Assembly (NCBI GenBank): GCA_030622125.1
Contig: JAUXGM010000012.1
Location: 1 to 25,536, forward strand
Source: a bacterium
Lineage (GTDB): Bacteria; AUK180
Direction: 5' to 3'
DNA length: 25,536 nucleotides
Positions 21,287 to 25,536 of the stretch are shown piece after piece (position 1 is the stretch's first letter; each line of letters begins with the position of its first letter). A model generated the notes under the pieces. It was not told where the DNA came from. It worked only from the letters and a program-made list of their open reading frames with translations, and ran no database searches. Position numbers and translations under genes: made by a program.

Positions 21287-24078
21287 TTGTAAGGGGAGCC
21301 AACGAACATAATTTAAAAAATGTAAATGTTACAATACCCAAAGATCAACTTGTTGTCATAACAGGCGTATCTGGTTCCGGTAAATCATCACTTGCTTTTG
21401 ATACGATCTATGCGGAAGGACAAAGGAGATATGTAGAATCACTTTCCACTTATGCAAGACAGTTCCTTGGATTGAAAGGAAAACCCGATGTTGAATATAT
21501 TGAGGGTTTATCGCCTGCAATTGCAATTCAGCAGCGTGTACTTTCTCATAATCCAAGATCGATAGTAGGAACAATTACTGAGATATACGATTATATGAGA
21601 GTGCTTTTTGCACGAGTCGGAACCCCGTTCTGTCCCAATGATCATATCCCGATCTCATCCCAATCAATTGATGAGATAGTGGATGAGGTAATAAAGTTGC
21701 CCGTTGAAACAAGATTATTGGTTTTGGCACCCATAGTGCGAGGTAGAAAAGGAATATTCAGAGAACTTTTTTCAGACATAAGAAAAAAAGGATATGTTCG
21801 TGTTCGAATTGACGGTAAGATTTATGGTATAACGGATGCGCAAACCATTAAACTTTTTAAGAATAAAAAACATAATATTGAAGTTGTAGTTGATAGAATA
21901 ATATTGAAAAAAGGTATACGAACACGGTTGTATGATTCAATAGAGATTGCATTAAAGGAAGCATCCGGCATAGTTGGAATTTCTTTGTTGGAAAAGAAAT
22001 TCAATGATGGAAAGAAAGAAAAGATATTTTCGCAAAAATTTTTCTGTCCTATCTGCGGTTGGTCATTGCCTGAACTTTCCCCGAGAGTATTTTCTTTCAA
22101 TAATCCTTATGGTGCTTGCTCCGATTGTTCCGGTCTTGGCTTCGTTTACTCCGTTGACCCGGATCTTTTGGCAAAAAACAAAGAGCTATCTATTAGAAAC
22201 GGTTTATTTGCACATTTACCCGGATTAGGCTCGAGAAAATTTTCTCAATGGATGGTAAATTTAGGGAACAAACACGATTACGATTTTAATAAATCGTATA
22301 AAGAATTGACAGATGATGAAAAGAAATTTTTATTCTGGGGCGATAATGCTAAATTTGAGGGTATTGCAAATATCATAGAAAGACGTTTTAAATCTACAAA
22401 ATCTTCAATGATGAGGGATATTTATTTACGATATTTTACCAAGATCCCTTGTAGAACATGTGAAGGTAAACGGTTAAATTCCGATGCATTAACGGTTCAA
22501 ATAAAAGGGAAAAATATATGGGATCTGACCTCATCAACAGTAAGCTCCCTTTTATCATTTTTTAATGCTCTGAGTTTTCAAGGTGAAAAGAGAGTTATAG
22601 CATCACCCATACTAAACGAACTCCGAACACGATTACTCTTCCTGAACAATGTCGGTTTGTCGTATATTTCGCTTGATAGAACGATCGACACCCTTTCGGG
22701 TGGAGAACTTGAAAGAATAAAACTTGCAACACAATTGGGAACTAAATTAACGGGGGTCATCTATATTCTTGATGAACCAACCATCGGACTTCATCCAAAG
22801 GACACTAAACAGCTTTTGGATTCCTTGATCCGTTTGAAAGAGATGGGAAACACGGTTATTACCGTTGAACATGACAGGGACACGATCCGAAGTGCCGATT
22901 GGGTCATAGATCTTGGTCCGGGCGGTGGCATTCACGGTGGAAATATTATATTTTCAGGTACCTACCAACAACTGTTAAAAACAAAAACCTTGACGGCTTC
23001 CTATATAACTCATAAGAAAAAGTGTAAGTTAGATCGGATAATAAAAACCATCAGAAAAAATGATTACATAAAGGTTTATGGAGCGGAAGAATTCAATCTA
23101 AAAAAGATCAATGTTAATATCCCTTTGAATAAACTTGTATGTATAACCGGTGTTTCCGGTGCAGGGAAATCTACCTTAATGAATAGAATTCTATACAGGG
23201 GTATTAAAAGAGAAATGGGGTATACTACTCAAAAACCGGGTAAGTATGCTATGTTTGAAAATCTTGATAAGGTAGATGATGTCAAATATATTTCTCAACA
23301 CCCCATTGGCAGAACATCCAAGTCTAATATAGCTACATATACCAAGCTGTTTGATATTATAAGGGCTTTATTTGCTCAACTTCCGGAGAGTAGGGTAAGG
23401 GGCTATAGATTGGGAAGATTTAGCTTTAATGTAAAAGGAGGTAGATGTGAGGCTTGCCAGGGTGAAGGTGTCAAAAGGATAGAGATGCATTTCTTACCGA
23501 ATATCTTTGTCAAATGCGATGTATGTAAGGGGCATAGGTACAATAAAGAAACACTTGAAATAAAATACAAGGGTAAGAATATTGCAGAAATTCTTGATAT
23601 GACCGTTGAAGAAGCATACAATTTTTTTAAGAATATTCCAGCATTGAAAAGAAAATTACAGGTTTTGATGGATATTGGACTCTCTTATATAAAACTCGGA
23701 CAACCGGCACCTACCCTATCGGGCGGTGAGGCACAAAGGATCAAATTAGCAAAGGAACTCTCAAAAAAGACAAACAGGGGAACGATCTATTTTATGGATG
23801 AGCCAACAACCGGACTCCATTTTGATGATATCAATAAACTATTGAAGGTTATTGAAAAATTAAGGGATAAAGGAAACACGATCGTTGTCATTGAACATAA
23901 TCTTGATTTTGTTAAAAATGCCGATTGGATCATTGATCTTGGTCCTGATGGAGGCGATAAAGGCGGATATATCGTTGCAGAAGGAACTCTTCAAGATATA
24001 ACAAAGATCAGGGTTTCTTACACAGGTCAATATTTAAAAAAATATATAAAAGAGGAGAAAAGTTATGGGAATCTTTAA
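21274..24078 (+). CDS. uvrA: Excinuclease ABC subunit A
   Basis: UvrA is the damage-sensing ATPase of nucleotide excision repair; it dimerises and loads UvrB on damaged DNA. The 934-residue length is typical. It contains two ABC ATPase modules: Walker A GVSGSGKSS near residues 31-39 and GVSGAGKST at 626-634, with signature motifs LSGGELERIKLATQLG and LSGGEAQRIKLAKELS and Walker B stretches ILDEPTIGLH and FMDEPTTGLH. Zinc modules are C258/C261/C282/C285 (inserted domain) and C725/C728/C748/C751. The start overlaps the nadB end by 13 bases, and the stop overlaps the mutase start by 14, with its GAGGAG site inside uvrA. uvrB is not in the window. Confidence 0.97.
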   Translation: MDKIIVRGANEHNLKNVNVTIPKDQLVVITGVSGSGKSSLAFDTIYAEGQRRYVESLSTYARQFLGLKGKPDVEYIEGLSPAIAIQQRVLSHNPRSIVGTITEIYDYMRVLFARVGTPFCPNDHIPISSQSIDEIVDEVIKLPVETRLLVLAPIVRGRKGIFRELFSDIRKKGYVRVRIDGKIYGITDAQTIKLFKNKKHNIEVVVDRIILKKGIRTRLYDSIEIALKEASGIVGISLLEKKFNDGKKEKIFSQKFFCPICGWSLPELSPRVFSFNNPYGACSDCSGLGFVYSVDPDLLAKNKELSIRNGLFAHLPGLGSRKFSQWMVNLGNKHDYDFNKSYKELTDDEKKFLFWGDNAKFEGIANIIERRFKSTKSSMMRDIYLRYFTKIPCRTCEGKRLNSDALTVQIKGKNIWDLTSSTVSSLLSFFNALSFQGEKRVIASPILNELRTRLLFLNNVGLSYISLDRTIDTLSGGELERIKLATQLGTKLTGVIYILDEPTIGLHPKDTKQLLDSLIRLKEMGNTVITVEHDRDTIRSADWVIDLGPGGGIHGGNIIFSGTYQQLLKTKTLTASYITHKKKCKLDRIIKTIRKNDYIKVYGAEEFNLKKINVNIPLNKLVCITGVSGAGKSTLMNRILYRGIKREMGYTTQKPGKYAMFENLDKVDDVKYISQHPIGRTSKSNIATYTKLFDIIRALFAQLPESRVRGYRLGRFSFNVKGGRCEACQGEGVKRIEMHFLPNIFVKCDVCKGHRYNKETLEIKYKGKNIAEILDMTVEEAYNFFKNIPALKRKLQVLMDIGLSYIKLGQPAPTLSGGEAQRIKLAKELSKKTNRGTIYFMDEPTTGLHFDDINKLLKVIEKLRDKGNTIVVIEHNLDFVKNADWIIDLGPDGGDKGGYIVAEGTLQDITKIRVSYTGQYLKKYIKEEKSYGNL

Positions 24079-25393
24079 AGCTTATGATATTCGAGGGATT
24101 TATAAGGAAGAATTAACGGAAGAGATTGCAGAGAGGATCGGTTATTTTCTTCCACAGGTGATTGGCGGAAAAAAGATAGCAGTAGGTCACGATATGAGGC
24201 ACTCATCGGACAGACTGAGAGATGCTCTTATTTCCGGATTGACAAAGGCTGGAGCAACGGTCTATGATGTGGGACTTATTTCAACCCCTATGATAAATTT
24301 TGCAGTGGCAAACTATAATTTGGATGGTGGTGTTCAGATCACCGCTTCTCATAATGCAGCAAAATATAATGGTTTCAAGGTTAATAAAAAACTTGCTCAG
24401 CCGGTTGGATACGATATGGGTCTGAATAAGGTGGAAGAACTTGTAAAGAGTAACGAGAAAGTTATTGAAAAAGAGATCGGTGATGTCAAGAAGCTTGATA
24501 TATTGGATGATTATATTGCTCTTGTCAAGTCATTTTTAAAGTCGGATAAGAAGTTTCATATTGCAATAGATGCGGGAAACGGGATGGCGGGCTATACAGT
24601 TCCGAAGATATTGAAAGATAATAATATTTCTTATGACGGGCTCTATATGGAACTTGACGGTAACTTTCCGAATCACGAAGCAAACCCATTAAAAGATGAA
24701 AACCTTGTTGATATAAAAAAAATGGTGGATAAAGGGGATTACGATTTCGGTATTGCATTTGACGGGGATGCCGATAGAATAATGTTCATTGATGAAAAGG
24801 GGAATAATATCCCCGCTGATATAATTACTGCAATGATAGGGGAATGGTTCGTGGAAAATGGACATGATGGTGTTCTGTATGATGTAAGATCAACAGAAAT
24901 GATAAAGGAAGCAGTTGAAAGAAGAGGTGGACATTCCTATTTATGTATGGTAGGGCACGCCTACTTTAAAAAGCTTTTGAGAGAAAAGGATGCTTTTTTC
25001 GGTGGAGAGCTTGCCGGTCATTTTTATTTCAAAGAAAATTTCTATACCGATAGCGGTGTCATTATGCTTATGAAGATGGTCAATTTTCTCACGGAAAAGG
25101 GTAAACCATTATCGGAACTTGTTCTGCCGTATAGAAAGTATTTTCAAAGCGGTGAAATAAACTCAAAGGTTGAAGATAAAGACGCAAAAATAGAAGAGAT
25201 AGCGGAACTATACAAAGAGGGAAGGCAATTAAGGGTAGACGGCTTGACCGTCATATATGATAAATGGTGGTTCAACCTGAGAAAATCAAATACCGAACCG
25301 CTTTTGAGATTATGTCTTGAAGCGGATACGGAGGAATTGGTAAGAGAAAAAATTGAAAAATTATTGAAGGAAATAAGGAAATACAGAGGTTAG
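24065..25393 (+). CDS. Phosphomannomutase/phosphoglucomutase
   Basis: An alpha-D-phosphohexomutase that interconverts 1- and 6-phosphates of glucose or mannose, supplying sugar nucleotides for envelope polysaccharides. The 442-residue product has the four-domain layout: KAYDIRGIYKEEL at the N-terminus, active-site phosphoserine S95 in QITASHNAAKYNG, Mg loop AFDGDADRIMFID, sugar-binding GGELAGH, and phosphate-binding RKSNTEPLLRL. The pattern matches the PMM/PGM subgroup (as in AlgC) better than GlmM; which sugar is preferred cannot be read. The final codons (KYRG stop) are inside the 84-bp repeat, and its GAGGAG ribosome site lies within uvrA. Confidence 0.92.
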   Translation: MGIFKAYDIRGIYKEELTEEIAERIGYFLPQVIGGKKIAVGHDMRHSSDRLRDALISGLTKAGATVYDVGLISTPMINFAVANYNLDGGVQITASHNAAKYNGFKVNKKLAQPVGYDMGLNKVEELVKSNEKVIEKEIGDVKKLDILDDYIALVKSFLKSDKKFHIAIDAGNGMAGYTVPKILKDNNISYDGLYMELDGNFPNHEANPLKDENLVDIKKMVDKGDYDFGIAFDGDADRIMFIDEKGNNIPADIITAMIGEWFVENGHDGVLYDVRSTEMIKEAVERRGGHSYLCMVGHAYFKKLLREKDAFFGGELAGHFYFKENFYTDSGVIMLMKMVNFLTEKGKPLSELVLPYRKYFQSGEINSKVEDKDAKIEEIAELYKEGRQLRVDGLTVIYDKWWFNLRKSNTEPLLRLCLEADTEELVREKIEKLLKEIRKYRG

Positions 25394-25536
25394 AGGTTGG
25401 AGGTTAGAGGTTAGTTAAAAACAATATTAAACTCCGAAAAGCCATAAAAGAGGGACATTACCAAATACAGAGGTTAGAGGTTGGAGGTTAGAGGTTAGTT
25501 AAAAACAATATTAAACTCCGAAAAGCCATAAAAGAG
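25379..25536. repeat. 84-bp tandem repeat starting inside the mutase gene and running off the window
   Basis: Unit 1 is 25379-25462; unit 2 begins at 25463 and is cut by the window edge after 74 bases, matching unit 1 throughout. The unit begins AAATACAGAGGTTAG, so unit 2 also repeats the last codons and stop of the mutase gene. Each unit has four GAGGTTR heptamers (25386-25413, 25470-25497) and a conserved block (25429-25462) identical to 407-440 near the left end of the window. Short non-coding repeats and a window edge inside the array leave the true copy number unknown. Confidence 0.85.

Noticed and set aside
21356-23621. Open frames opposite or out of frame with uvrA
   Set aside because: uvrA has all family motifs in one uninterrupted frame; the alternatives have no homology-like features.
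25379-25536. CRISPR array
   Set aside because: The 84-bp units are contiguous with no unique spacers, and the repeat is not a short palindromic direct repeat.

Overview
The window is AT-rich DNA from a Gram-negative (two-membrane) bacterium. Evidence for an outer membrane is a LolA-like carrier, two CsgG-like envelope proteins (one fused to a predicted outer-membrane beta-barrel), a SPOR-domain protein, and many signal peptides. Genes are packed with 1-40 bp overlaps. Codon use, the style of the CsgG domain (conserved GC..AECAV motif) and transmembrane Ser/Thr kinases with TPR ectodomains suggest a poorly characterised lineage such as Cloacimonadota, WOR-3 or Spirochaete-like bacteria. That placement is inference only; there is no rRNA in the window.

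Layout: (1) 1-207, minus strand, the 5' end of an exported beta-propeller-like protein. (2) 208-599, non-coding: one promoter, a 123-bp element with 9-bp terminal inverted repeats, and degenerate dispersed repeats. (3) 600-4203, a minus-strand envelope operon: CsgG-like protein, LolA-like protein (apparently without ATG/GTG/TTG before its signal peptide), an unusual exported YidD-like protein, and two related TPR/membrane proteins with a PGxG motif. (4) 4293-13630, a plus-strand operon starting at a back-to-back divergent promoter: pseudokinase with zinc fingers and TPR ectodomain, PknB-type kinase with TPR ectodomain, miaB, a TPR-SPOR protein, mutS, a possible short leader ORF, and a YghO-like acetyltransferase. 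(5) 13649-14965, minus strand, the second CsgG paralogue fused to a beta-barrel, with its own consensus promoter. (6) 15005-18719, a minus-strand operon: PII-like protein lacking the uridylylated tyrosine, GAF protein, VWA-like membrane protein and a polytopic membrane protein. (7) 18957-25393, a plus-strand housekeeping operon: panB, nadB, uvrA, and a phosphomannomutase/phosphoglucomutase. (8) 25379-25536, an 84-bp tandem repeat that begins inside the last codons of the mutase gene and is related to the element near position 400.

The genes fall into two themes. One is core metabolism and genome maintenance (tRNA thiolation, mismatch and excision repair, pantothenate and NAD synthesis). The other is a large set of uncharacterised envelope and signalling proteins sharing TPRs, CsgG domains and single-pass receptor architecture. 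The most unusual items are the kinase/pseudokinase pair, the exported YidD-like protein in its envelope operon, the PII-GAF-VWA operon, and three families of short repeats. Six promoters with exact 17-bp spacers can be read, and two of them place the transcription start at or next to the start codon, suggesting leaderless mRNAs.
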